In this document: positions 37,174 through 44,870 of the stretch, one piece after another | How positions within the stretch are numbered: the stretch's first letter is position 1 | Layout: each line of letters starts with the position of its first letter | Made by a program: the position numbers and the translations under genes | The notes under the pieces: model-generated | What the model saw: the letters and a program-made list of their open reading frames with translations, nothing else | Told to the model about the DNA's origin: nothing | The model's database searches: none | DNA from: Candidatus Thiodiazotropha endoloripes | Lineage (GTDB): Bacteria > Pseudomonadota > Gammaproteobacteria > Chromatiales > Chromatiaceae | Length of the DNA: 64,000 nucleotides | Direction: 5' to 3' | NCBI GenBank assembly: GCA_001709035.1 | Contig: LVKA01000008.1 | Span: 992,001 to 1,056,000 of the forward strand

Positions 37174-37360
37174 CACATATTACGCATCAGCTTCTCAACA
37201 TAAGCAAAGATCATCGACAAGATACTGGCTCAGCTCATGACGAAAGGCGCATGATTACCACCGTTCGAGTTGTTAAAGGCAACGCGAGTCTCACTAGATT
37301 CAGACAGGTTTGAATAGATCTGGGGTTTTTACAGTTATCCTTTTTAATCGACATCCACCA

Positions 37361-37945
37361 CTAGTCGCGGGTCAGCGCGAACAACAGGCCGCGTTCGACC
37401 CAAAGATCAACACGCAAGCCGCGCATCTCCAATGTGCGCGGCTGCTCACCGAGAGCTGGATCGGGCAACTCGCCCATCGACGCGGGCCGGTAGGGAACCT
37501 GGTACAGGTTCTGGGTACGCCCTTGAGCGTCGTGTCGACGCAGTTGCGCAGCGGTTACGCCCTGCAGGCTGCAATAGCGTCCGCCGAGCAGTCGTGCACC
37601 CTCGGCCGGCGCGAGAGGCTCGACCAGACGGAACCCGAGCTGGTCGAAATGACCGTCGAGCTCGGCGATCGTCGTACCGTGCACCTCGAGTGGAGTCTGC
37701 GCAAGGTGGTTCATGACCGCCTCTTCGGCGATCGCGTGCAACAAGTCGGGTTGTTCGAACGGCAACCAGCTGACCACAAGCGCGACCAACAGACAGGCGG
37801 CAGCAAAGAGCTGCAGCGTGCGACTATGCCACCAGCTACGCGCAGACCGGGTTCGCTGCAGAGCCTCGAGCTCGTCGAGACGCGCATCGTCGAGACGAAC
37901 CGACTCCAGATGTTCGATCAGGCTTTGTTTCAAATTGGGCTTCAT
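37361..37945 (-). CDS. Putative membrane anti-sigma factor of the bufferin operon
   Basis: A 194-aa protein with a ~45-residue cytosolic N-terminus (LKQSLIEHLESVRLDDARLDELEAL), one membrane helix (LQLFAAACLLVALVVSWL) and a ~125-residue periplasmic domain with GGRYCSLQGVTAAQLRRHD. This is the layout of ECF anti-sigma factors. No zinc-binding HxxxCxxC motif of the ZAS type is seen. Its start overlaps the ECF sigma gene stop by 4 bases. The periplasmic part is the likely sensor, and the neighbouring bufferin genes suggest copper as the signal (inference). Confidence 0.75.
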   Translation of the reverse strand: MKPNLKQSLIEHLESVRLDDARLDELEALQRTRSARSWWHSRTLQLFAAACLLVALVVSWLPFEQPDLLHAIAEEAVMNHLAQTPLEVHGTTIAELDGHFDQLGFRLVEPLAPAEGARLLGGRYCSLQGVTAAQLRRHDAQGRTQNLYQVPYRPASMGELPDPALGEQPRTLEMRGLRVDLWVERGLLFALTRD

Positions 37946-38436
37946 CGTTTCACCCCCTCTGCGGCAGCATCGTCACCGAACTCGGCACGCAACCTGGCGC
38001 GCAAGCGGTGAATTCGCGCTAGCACAGTGCCCCGACGGCTGCCGAGTGTCGAAGCGATCTGGGCCGCGGTCATGTCTTCGACCGCCCAATAGTAGAGGAT
38101 CTCACGTTCGAACACATCCAGCCGCGACCATGCCTGCTGCAACATGTCACGGCTGATGGTCAATGACTCGAGACAGTGGGTGTCGATCGCCAACAACTCC
38201 GCATCGGTGTGAGCATCGCCGGTCTCGGGACTGGCCTTGCGCCGCCGTGTGATGTCGATGTAACGGTTGCGCATGACACGGCGTGCGTAGGCTTCGGGAC
38301 AGGCCAGCGCGCCGGGTGGGCGTTGCAGACAACGCTCGACAGTGTCCTGTAATAGATCGCCGGCCCCCGGCTCGTTGCCACTGAGCGCATAGGCATAGCG
38401 GTAGAGGCGATTCAGCATATCGCGGTCAAACAGCAT
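37942..38436 (-). CDS. ECF-type RNA polymerase sigma factor
   Basis: A 164-aa sigma-70-family ECF protein. Region 2: LYRYAYALSGNEPGAGDLLQDTVERCLQRP, then CPEAYARRVMRNRYIDITRRRK. Region 4: QAWSRLDVFEREILYYWAVEDMTAAQIASTLGSRRGTVLARIHRLRARLR. No C-terminal extension is present. It overlaps bufC by 11 bases and the anti-sigma gene by 4, so the five genes are one transcript. Presumed to activate the operon itself. Confidence 0.9.
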   Translation of the reverse strand: MLFDRDMLNRLYRYAYALSGNEPGAGDLLQDTVERCLQRPPGALACPEAYARRVMRNRYIDITRRRKASPETGDAHTDAELLAIDTHCLESLTISRDMLQQAWSRLDVFEREILYYWAVEDMTAAQIASTLGSRRGTVLARIHRLRARLRAEFGDDAAAEGVKR

Positions 38437-39196
38437 TGCCGTGCCGCTCCATTGCGCCTATCCAGCCACGCTTGATCAGCTCGCCGAGGTGCTCGGTAGC
38501 GAGGCTGTCATCGGCTGCCAGCCTCGCCAGATCCCATCCCTGGACACAACGATCGAGCAGGCGCCACAGTTCGATGTCGACCACCTCGACCCAGGCTTCG
38601 TAGCCTCGCCGCTCGATAACCAGGCACCATTCACCGGGTTCAATGTGCAGCGCCGGCGGGTCGCCGCCATCGTGGTGCGCTGCCCGGATCGCATGCACAG
38701 GCCAAGTCGTGTGTAGCCAGTCCAGCGCCGATATCGGTCGCGGAAACAGCTGCGACGGATCGGCATCGGCCAACGGGCCGAGGTCCAGCGGAGGATCATT
38801 GTCCGCATAGTAGATGCTGTGACAGGCCCATTCGAGTGCGACCAGCTCGCCGAGCCACGGCAGTCCGGCGAACACCCTGTGTGCGTCGACGACTGTGTCG
38901 ACGAATGTCGCGAAACCTCCACCAAAGCGATTCAGGTCGGGTTGAGTCGAACTGTTTAGGCGCACGAATTCCCGCGCCAGGCCGTCGAAAGAGCGCCTGC
39001 CGAGCAGTTGGCGGCACACTGGGTAGACATCGTTCAGTGCCGCAACACGCACTCCTTGGCTCGATCTGCGATAGACCTCACAAGCCTGTTCTGCACTGAG
39101 CCCGGGCACGCTGCGCGCCGCCTGCGCGACATCAATTGCTGTGCCGCCGTCGATTGCTGCAGCCAGGTCGTGCTGCCACTGTGCGAGGGCGGTCAT
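38426..39196 (-). CDS. bufC: BufC-type DUF2063 partner protein (peptide-binding subunit of MNIO)
   Basis: A 256-aa protein of the DUF2063 group. Its N-terminal helical domain has QWQHDLAAAIDGG, VYRRSSQGVRVAALNDVYPVCRQLLG and FVRLNSSTQPDLNRFGGGFATFV. The C-terminal half includes WCLVIERRGYEAWVEVVDIELWRLL. In bufferin and related RiPP systems this family is encoded with a DUF692 MNIO enzyme and delivers the precursor peptide to it. Its start overlaps bufB by 4 bases. Confidence 0.88.
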   Translation of the reverse strand: MTALAQWQHDLAAAIDGGTAIDVAQAARSVPGLSAEQACEVYRRSSQGVRVAALNDVYPVCRQLLGRRSFDGLAREFVRLNSSTQPDLNRFGGGFATFVDTVVDAHRVFAGLPWLGELVALEWACHSIYYADNDPPLDLGPLADADPSQLFPRPISALDWLHTTWPVHAIRAAHHDGGDPPALHIEPGEWCLVIERRGYEAWVEVVDIELWRLLDRCVQGWDLARLAADDSLATEHLGELIKRGWIGAMERHGNAV

Positions 39197-40008
39197 GCGA
39201 CCGCCCTCGCTGCTTCATCCAGAATACGGCTCGCCCGCAGCGCCTCGTCGAGCAGCACATCAAGTGGTGGAATGTCATTGTCCCACTCGATGCACACCGG
39301 CACACTGGGCAAGGCGCATGCGACTTGGCGAAACAGTGCCCAGACGGGTTTGCTGACACGATTGTTGTGCGCATCAATCAGGTAATCCCCCTTGTCCTCG
39401 TATCCGGCCAGATGCACCTCCCGCACTCGGTGCAATGGCACCTGGGCGATCGCCGTGGCCGCATCAAGGCCGAGGTTGACTTGGTTGACGTACAGGTTAT
39501 TGACGTCGAGCAGCAGCTCGCAGTCGGCTTCGTCGCACACAGCGGCGACAAATTCAGCCTCACTCAGCGGTGCATCCGCACACAGATAGGCGGATACGTT
39601 TTCGACTACGAGGCGGCGGCCGAGAAAATCCTGGACCTGGTGGATGCGCGCGGCGATATGTTGAACCGACTCTTCGCTGTACGGCAACGGCAAAAGGTCG
39701 TGGTAGTGGTGGCCGTGACAACGGGTGAAACAAAGATGATCGGAGACCCACGCCGGCGCTGTGCGTTCGGCGATCGCACGGATGCCGCCGAGGTAGCCGA
39801 GATCGAGCGGCTCGCTGCCACCGAGGTTCATGCCGACGCAATGCAGCGTCAGCGCATACCGATCGGCGATACGTTCGAGCTGTCGTGGCGCGAGACCACC
39901 GCGGGCGAGGAAGTTGTCGGCCAGCAGCTCGACCCACGGCACGCCATGCTCGGCCGCCATCAACTGTTCGAAATGCGGGTCACGCAGGCCAATGCCGACA
40001 CCCGACAC
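39193..40008 (-). CDS. bufB: DUF692 multinuclear non-haem iron oxidase (BufB-like)
   Basis: Uses iron and O2 to modify cysteines of a precursor peptide (thiooxazole formation in characterised bufferins; family knowledge). From GTG at 40008 the protein is 271 aa with the family opening VGIGLRDPHFEQL. Candidate iron ligands and motifs are LHCVGMNLGG, WVSDHLCF with CHGHHYHDLLPLPY, VVENVSAYL, LLDVNNLYVN, VHLAGYED and CIEWDNDIPPL. The frame continues open to 40305, overlapping bufA, but that stretch is not protein-like. Located 40 bp after bufA. Confidence 0.88.
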   Translation of the reverse strand: MSGVGIGLRDPHFEQLMAAEHGVPWVELLADNFLARGGLAPRQLERIADRYALTLHCVGMNLGGSEPLDLGYLGGIRAIAERTAPAWVSDHLCFTRCHGHHYHDLLPLPYSEESVQHIAARIHQVQDFLGRRLVVENVSAYLCADAPLSEAEFVAAVCDEADCELLLDVNNLYVNQVNLGLDAATAIAQVPLHRVREVHLAGYEDKGDYLIDAHNNRVSKPVWALFRQVACALPSVPVCIEWDNDIPPLDVLLDEALRASRILDEAARAVA

Positions 40009-40048
40009 CGACCCGCGCCCCCGAAGGGGAGGCACGGTATCCAACGCC

Positions 40049-40336
40049 TTACTTCGCCGGTATAACTTTGGCGACCACCCCACCGGTGATCTTCTCGCAC
40101 GTGCCCTGGGGCACATACACCCACTCCTGGTCGGAGTTGTCGAGCGTCGACTGGGTGGCGCAGACGTGTTTGCCGTCGAGCGCGCCGCAGTCGTTCTTGC
40201 CGGCCTTGGCGATGCCGGCGCACTTCTCCCACGCCTTAGGTGTGTCTGGCAGAGCCACAGCGTTCTGGGCGGCGAGCATCGTGCCCGCTGCCAGCATGCT
40301 GGCAATCACGGTTCGGATTCGATCATTGGTATTCAT
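40049..40336 (-). CDS. bufA: Bufferin precursor BufA (DUF2282 family)
   Basis: A 95-aa exported peptide. Signal peptide at ~1-28 (VIASMLAAGTMLAAQNAVA), then a core with four cysteines at 39, 50, 59 and 80 in the DUF2282 pattern: EKCAGIAKAGKNDC, KHVCATQS and VPQGTC. Members of this family are bufferins, periplasmic peptides whose cysteines are converted to thiooxazoles and which bind copper. It is first in an operon with bufB, bufC, an ECF sigma factor and an anti-sigma factor. A ribosome-binding site AGGAGA lies upstream, with somewhat long spacing. Confidence 0.9.
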   Translation of the reverse strand: MNTNDRIRTVIASMLAAGTMLAAQNAVALPDTPKAWEKCAGIAKAGKNDCGALDGKHVCATQSTLDNSDQEWVYVPQGTCEKITGGVVAKVIPAK

Positions 40337-40629
40337 TTGGCTTATTTTCTCCTGATTGAACTATGGCTGAGCGCCGGGGGCATGTATGTCCTGCACTCAT
40401 CTCTGTATGACGAATCACGTGCCGGTTTGATTGCACCGCTGATCGTATTCCCGGAGAAACTGCGGGTTCTTTACGCTCCGATACATTGGGTAAGACAGGG
40501 ATAGCGGCGTTTTGTATCCATGCCATGGTGCGGGGATTTAGCGTGCTGTACAGAATGCCGTCTGGCAACCCCATATCCTTGACAATGCTACCGTTGGGCC
40601 GCAACTACTCAATCGCAGACGGGTGAGCA

Positions 40630-40795
40630 AACGAAACAGATTTGCAGGTGTTCATGTTGCAGATCATCCCACGCTGGGAAATTGATAAGCGTTTAGCCCA
40701 GGTGGCGAATGTGGCTGGGTTCAGCTTTCATGCCAGGGTTGCGGAGCAAGCCTGGGAGCGGTAGAAGCTGGAAAGGCTGTGCCGATATCAGTAAG
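40630..40795 (+). pseudogene. IS91-family transposase remnant
   Basis: In one plus frame the DNA reads VFMLQIIPRWEIDKRLAQVA, then NVAGFSFHARVAEQAWER, stop, KLERLCRYQ. This matches the GFSLHAGVA...R.KLERLCRYI segment typical of IS91 transposases, with a stop codon inside and the protein breaking off at CRY. Only ~50 codons survive, and the break lies a few bases before the shared boundary motif. Confidence 0.7.
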
Positions 40796-40800
40796 CAGCA

Positions 40801-40828
40801 GTAAACTGGGACGTTCATCATTTCATAT
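40801..40828. repeat. Shared boundary motif, copy 3 (diverged)
   Basis: GTAAACTGGGACGTTCATCA followed by TTTCATATT. It differs from 35797-35816 at three of the first 20 positions. Confidence 0.55.
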
Positions 40829-41049
40829 TAATTCAAAATGATTGTTATTCAGGGAGTTATTAAGCGCCTACTTACTGCTTTCATTGAAAATAGGCCCATG
40901 GTTGTTCTGGAGTTATTTATCTGGGCATCACGCCGAACGTACTCAGCCGCATATCAATCACCAGAGTGACAAGTCTGTAAGTAGTAGAAAACGCAACCAG
41001 GGGTTTAACCTGGTCTTTTTAAGATGCTTCCATGAGGTGGGGATTAACC

Positions 41050-41442
41050 ATGCAGAAAAGTCACAAACGATTACTGGTGGCACTATTAATGTTCTTTGGT
41101 TTGAGTCTCCTGGTTCCCGGTGTCTTAGCCATGTTTCACCCGGAACATGCCGGCCTGAATACGCAACTTGCTGATCAGGCAAATCAGTTTCGGGCATTAC
41201 ACGGCATGATGGCAGGCTTGGGAGTGATGGCCTGTTTAGCCTGTTATCGCATTGAAAGAGAACGCACGCTTGTGATGGGGATTGGGCTTACTCTGGCGTT
41301 GGTGGTGGCTGCGCGCGTCTACTCCTTGCTCAGTGACGGTTTGCCTGACTGGCTGACACTCTTCTATCTTGTGATTGAATCGATTTTGGCTCTGATATTT
41401 CTCAGATATCCACCTCCTGTCGATAACACTAGGGCCTGCTAA
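41050..41442 (+). CDS. DUF4345-like small membrane protein
   Basis: 130 aa from the ATG at 41050, preceded by GAGGTGGGGATTAACC. Four hydrophobic helices (LLVALLMFFGLSLLVPGVLAM; FRALHGMMAGLGVMACLACY; LVMGIGLTLALVVAARVYSLL; LFYLVIESILALIFL) with the RALHG and ARVYSL motifs typical of DUF4345 proteins. Function unknown. A short GGCCTG...CAGGCC hairpin (41434-41448) follows the stop and may serve as terminator. Confidence 0.8.
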   Translation: MQKSHKRLLVALLMFFGLSLLVPGVLAMFHPEHAGLNTQLADQANQFRALHGMMAGLGVMACLACYRIERERTLVMGIGLTLALVVAARVYSLLSDGLPDWLTLFYLVIESILALIFLRYPPPVDNTRAC

Positions 41443-41826
41443 CAGGCCTTGGAGTATTGAAAATAATAACACCACTATTTTTTAAACCCTTTAGTCAGTA
41501 CCCGCAAATGATCCAGGAGGTTGCTGACAGATCGATATAACAATCTTTGTTGTTGGCCTGGTGCTTGTTAGAGTGGGTGTCTTGTCAGGCAGTGAATAGA
41601 CCAAAGTTCTTTCGACTCAAAGTTGCGCATACGTGAGGACAATAAGTGCTTGTTTTAGACACAAGTGCGATTGGAATCGAATCGACGGTCTCTCGCATTC
41701 TTAATGGTTGTTTTACGCTGATATTCAGCCTCTTAGAGAGCTAATTTACTGCGTTAATAGTTGTTTCCGCATTTGCCTGTGTGCAGGAACAAGTGACTGA
41801 TCTTCTTGAACTAGGTTTTTCAAACC
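41443..41826. other. Intergenic region, nothing recognised
   Basis: No gene or strong signal apart from the short GGGCCTGCTAACAGGCC hairpin at its left edge (41432-41448), a relative of the element at 23182-23275. Confidence 0.5.
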
Positions 41827-43494
41827 TCAAATGACAGACTGCTCGGAAACAACCTCCGGATTGAGGTTGGGTAGAATGTTATTCTGGCCTTTCTGATTTT
41901 GCTGATCTTTTCTATCCATTCTCCAGATCTTCAGGCTGGGACGGATTTCGTGTTTGAAGGCCTCTTTCCACTGATCGAAATCGAGATCATTGTGGCCATA
42001 GATCGCCTCTTCAAGTTGGTGGATCAACTGTTTTATTTTGCCCGGTTCAGCTTTCGGGTGGAAATCGAGAATGTGATCTGCAATCACGCTATAGGGTGCA
42101 TTGGTCGGCAAGCTGAGATGTTTGTTGGCTAGAAAGCGCAGGGTGTATCCCCAGACCTCCGGATCGCTCTCCTCGTCAACAAAGCGCACGCAAAAATAGA
42201 AACGCACTGACAGGGGCAGGGCACCGACAAGTCGACGGCGCCAGTTATGCCAGCGTGCTACCGGATTCAGAATCGCTGTGGTGTTTCTCAATTTATCCTT
42301 GAGGGGTGAGAAGGCGGGCGCCATACGCAGCATCGGGTTTTTAAAGAAAACGATCAGTGGTTCCAATGGAGAGCTCTGCTCGCCGCCTGCTTTTCGATGC
42401 GAGAGCCAGAGTGCCATCCAGTAACCAAAGATGATGCCGAACACCACTGCCAGTGGTATCCAGAAGGCGGCTGAGGTTCCAGAGGGGAATAGGGAGGTCT
42501 CTGCTTCGAAAAATCCGCTCTCTTTACGGGTGCCACTGACCGCGATGGGCTGGAGTGGTACCGAGGCCCGCTGCGCCATATCGGTTCGGGTATTCCACCA
42601 TTTGATACTCAACTGCGGAAGTTTCAGGTCTCCGCCAAACTGGGGCACCAGGGTAAAGGTCTCTACCCGACGCCCAACGATACGGTTGGACTTCTTGTCG
42701 AGATAGGTGTGGGTCTGATTTCGGTCCCGATAGACTCTGAATGCTTCGCTGTTTAGCTGACTCTCCAGGCTGGGGAGTTTATTGCCTGAAATTCCGAGCG
42801 CGGAGATCTCCGTTGTGAATGGCAGGGGCTTGCCGGCAGCCGCTTTGAAGTTTTCGGGCAGTTTTACTTTCAGGTTCAACTGTTCAACCGGTAACCAGGG
42901 TTTGCTGGTTGGATTGGCCTCTCTGACATTGAATGTGATGGCGCTGCTCATGCTGGCTTTAAAAGCGTTGTTACCACGCTGGTAACCGACCGACTGCTCT
43001 TCGCCGGTGACATTGATCGCCGGGATTTCAAACTGACCGGGTTTCAGCGGCGTGACCTGGTAGTAGAAATCGTTGACGATCTGCCGCTTGCCTTTGATGG
43101 TGCGGGAGTAGGTGACTGGGCCCTCCTGCAGATTGAGCAGGAAATTGCCGATTTGTGGTAAGTGAGGTGTAACGGTTGACAGGTTGTTTTGACTGACAAC
43201 GCTCAGCTTGAGAATGACATTTTGTTGTACGTAGGGGTTTTCGCTAGAGATTTTTGTCTCTATGAAGGGTTTGGTTGTCTGGGTGCCGTAGTAGTTGGAG
43301 GATGGATAACCTGGTCTCTGCTGGGAGGGCCACGCAGTGCCGTATGGGGTGTTCGATCTTTGTCCCCCGGTGACTGGCGCCGGTTGTCTCTGATTGGTGG
43401 CCGGATAGTTCCATTGACCAGGCGCCGGGTTGTACCAATAGTTTTGACCCGGATACTGATTGGCCGTTGCACTGGTCGACAGGACCATGAGCAT
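41827..43494 (-). CDS. batD: BatD-like oxygen-tolerance membrane protein
   Basis: The last gene of the moxR-bat operon. The periplasmic part (~30-340) has the BatD pattern: ETKISSENPYVQQNVILKLSVVSQNNLS, VTYSRTIKGKRQIVNDFYYQVTPLKPGQFEIPAI and RRVETFTLVPQFGGDLKLPQLSIKWWNT. One membrane helix follows (FWIPLAVVFGIIFGYWMALWL), then a cytosolic tail of ~170 residues. From the ATG at 43494 the protein is 555 aa but its signal peptide is cut short. In-frame codons upstream add IDIVKLALSAI, with GGGGGAGG placed ideally before an ATC codon at 43527, so translation may start at that non-standard codon. Confidence 0.87.
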   Translation of the reverse strand: MLMVLSTSATANQYPGQNYWYNPAPGQWNYPATNQRQPAPVTGGQRSNTPYGTAWPSQQRPGYPSSNYYGTQTTKPFIETKISSENPYVQQNVILKLSVVSQNNLSTVTPHLPQIGNFLLNLQEGPVTYSRTIKGKRQIVNDFYYQVTPLKPGQFEIPAINVTGEEQSVGYQRGNNAFKASMSSAITFNVREANPTSKPWLPVEQLNLKVKLPENFKAAAGKPLPFTTEISALGISGNKLPSLESQLNSEAFRVYRDRNQTHTYLDKKSNRIVGRRVETFTLVPQFGGDLKLPQLSIKWWNTRTDMAQRASVPLQPIAVSGTRKESGFFEAETSLFPSGTSAAFWIPLAVVFGIIFGYWMALWLSHRKAGGEQSSPLEPLIVFFKNPMLRMAPAFSPLKDKLRNTTAILNPVARWHNWRRRLVGALPLSVRFYFCVRFVDEESDPEVWGYTLRFLANKHLSLPTNAPYSVIADHILDFHPKAEPGKIKQLIHQLEEAIYGHNDLDFDQWKEAFKHEIRPSLKIWRMDRKDQQNQKGQNNILPNLNPEVVSEQSVI

Positions 43495-43544
43495 GATGGC
43501 GCTTAAAGCGAGCTTGACGATGTCGATAGTGCCTCCCCCTTGTT

Positions 43545-44870
43545 CTACCAGGGTCTGGTTTCTCTGTCCCTGCCTCCACGGCTGCGCAGATAGTTGTACT
43601 CTTCCAGTTTGAATTGTTGTTGCATCAACTGGGTTGGATCCCCTTCAACCTGATCCAGCCACTGTTCCATGAGTGGATTGAGTTTGCTTTGGGGGCCGCT
43701 TTTCTCTTCACCTCCCTCGGCTTCATCCTGCCCCTCTTCTGATTGGGGGGTGTCTTGCTGGTCTACCTGATCGACGGCCTCGGAATTTTGTGGGTCGTCA
43801 GGATTCAACTCGGGATCTTTCTGTTGCTGGCCGAGACTCTCCTGTGATCGGCTTCTGTTTTGATCGTTCTCCGGTCTATTCAGGTTAGCAGACCTTTCAC
43901 TGTTTTGTTCTTCTTCATCGCCTTCCAGGCTCTCCTCCTTGTCCTTGGCTCCGCTCTCTTGGGAATCGGTTTCCTGCTCCTCACCTTGATCGGACTCTTG
44001 TTCCTGGGAATCATCCGGTTCACCGGTCTCCTGCTGCTCGTCCGATGACTCACTTTGCTGTTCCTGTTGCTCTTCCTCGCCCGACTGGGAATCACTCTGC
44101 TCATCCTGGTCGCCACTCTGTTTTTGTTCCTGCTCTTGTTCTCCTGAGGATGACTGCTCTTCTTCCTGCTCTTGTTCTCCTGAGGATGACTGCTCTTCTT
44201 CCTGCTCTTGTTCTCCTGAGGATGATTGCTCTTCTTCCTGCTCTTCCGATTCACCTGAAGACTGCTGTTCCTGCTCCTGCTGTTCCTCCTGTTCCTGCTC
44301 TTGTTGCTCCTGCTCTTGTTGCTCCTGCTCTTGTTGCTCCTGCTCCTGTTGCTCCTGCTCTTGTTGCTCCTGCTCCTGTTGCTCCTGCTCTTGTTGCTCC
44401 TGCTCCTGTTGCTCCTGCTCCTCCTGCTCCTCCTGCTCCTCCTGCTCCTCCTGCTCCTGTTGCTCTTCCCCTTCCTCTTCTTCCTGCGCTTGATCCAGCT
44501 TATCTTTGGCGAGCGCTAGATTATGTCTGGCATCTTCATGCTCCGGATCTTCCTGGAGAACGGATTCATAAGCTTGAACGGCCTGCTCAAACTCCTCCAT
44601 CTGGTAGTGGCTGTTCCCCAGGTTGTATTGGGCATTGAGCTTTGCATCTTCCCGTTCAACCTGTTTGAAGTTTTCGATCGCGCTTTCGTAGTCACCGGTC
44701 CGGTAGTTGGCCACGCCCCGGCGATAGGGGTCCTGAAAGCCCTCCGCCGCATCTTCGTAGAGGCCCTGTTGATAGCTTTCTGCGGCCTGCTGCTCCTGGT
44801 TCAGGAACCAGTCCGCGTCCACCAGTGTGGCATAGCAGAGCAGGAGTAAAACCGAGTAGCGCCTGATCAT
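43545..44870 (-). CDS. batC: BatC-like TPR protein with long Gln/Glu-rich repeat region
   Basis: A 441-aa protein with signal peptide (SVLLLLCYATLVDA) and TPR repeats at ~25-120 (QQAAESYQQGLYEDAAEGFQD; YNLGNSHYQMEEFEQAVQAYE). A very acidic, low-complexity region follows at ~130-370. That region includes perfect or near-perfect DNA tandem repeats of 15 bp (encoding EQEQQ-type units, ~44290-44450) and 36 bp (encoding SSSGEQEQEEEQ units, 44139-44250). A conserved C-terminal motif, NPLMEQWLDQVEGDPTQLMQQQFKLEEYN, is typical of BatC/BatE-type proteins. It overlaps batB by 4 bases. Confidence 0.85.
   Translation of the reverse strand: MIRRYSVLLLLCYATLVDADWFLNQEQQAAESYQQGLYEDAAEGFQDPYRRGVANYRTGDYESAIENFKQVEREDAKLNAQYNLGNSHYQMEEFEQAVQAYESVLQEDPEHEDARHNLALAKDKLDQAQEEEEGEEQQEQEEQEEQEEQEEQEQQEQEQQEQEQQEQEQQEQEQQEQEQQEQEQQEQEQQEQEQEEQQEQEQQSSGESEEQEEEQSSSGEQEQEEEQSSSGEQEQEEEQSSSGEQEQEQKQSGDQDEQSDSQSGEEEQQEQQSESSDEQQETGEPDDSQEQESDQGEEQETDSQESGAKDKEESLEGDEEEQNSERSANLNRPENDQNRSRSQESLGQQQKDPELNPDDPQNSEAVDQVDQQDTPQSEEGQDEAEGGEEKSGPQSKLNPLMEQWLDQVEGDPTQLMQQQFKLEEYNYLRSRGGRDRETRPW
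44139..44480. repeat. Tandem repeats within batC (36-bp and 15-bp units)
   Basis: Three copies of a 36-bp unit begin about 36 bases apart near 44139, 44175 and 44211. They are followed by eight or so copies of a 15-bp unit (TGCTCCTGCTCTTGT and its C-for-T variant) from about 44290, then 9-bp CTCCTGCTC-type runs to 44460. All units are multiples of three, so length changes would keep the frame. Confidence 0.85.

Larger units (their letters stand above)
40337..41049. other. Intergenic region with transposase debris
   Basis: No intact gene. It holds the bufA promoter region (near 40337-40400), an IS91-type transposase remnant (40630-40795) and the third copy of the boundary motif (40801-40820). 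The small minus-strand frame at 40323-40604 overlaps the bufA start and is not credible. Confidence 0.6.

Noticed and set aside
40009-40305. N-terminal extension of the DUF692 frame
   Set aside because: It overlaps bufA out of frame and encodes an Arg/Pro/Ser-rich non-protein-like string; the family start is at 40008.
44301-44519. A plus-strand frame encoding almost only leucine
   Set aside because: It is the complement of the CTG/CTC-rich repeat inside batC; the minus-strand frame has TPRs and a signal peptide and is the real gene.
44045-44638. A Pro/Ala/Val-rich plus-strand frame
   Set aside because: Another shadow of the batC repeats, without ribosome-binding site.
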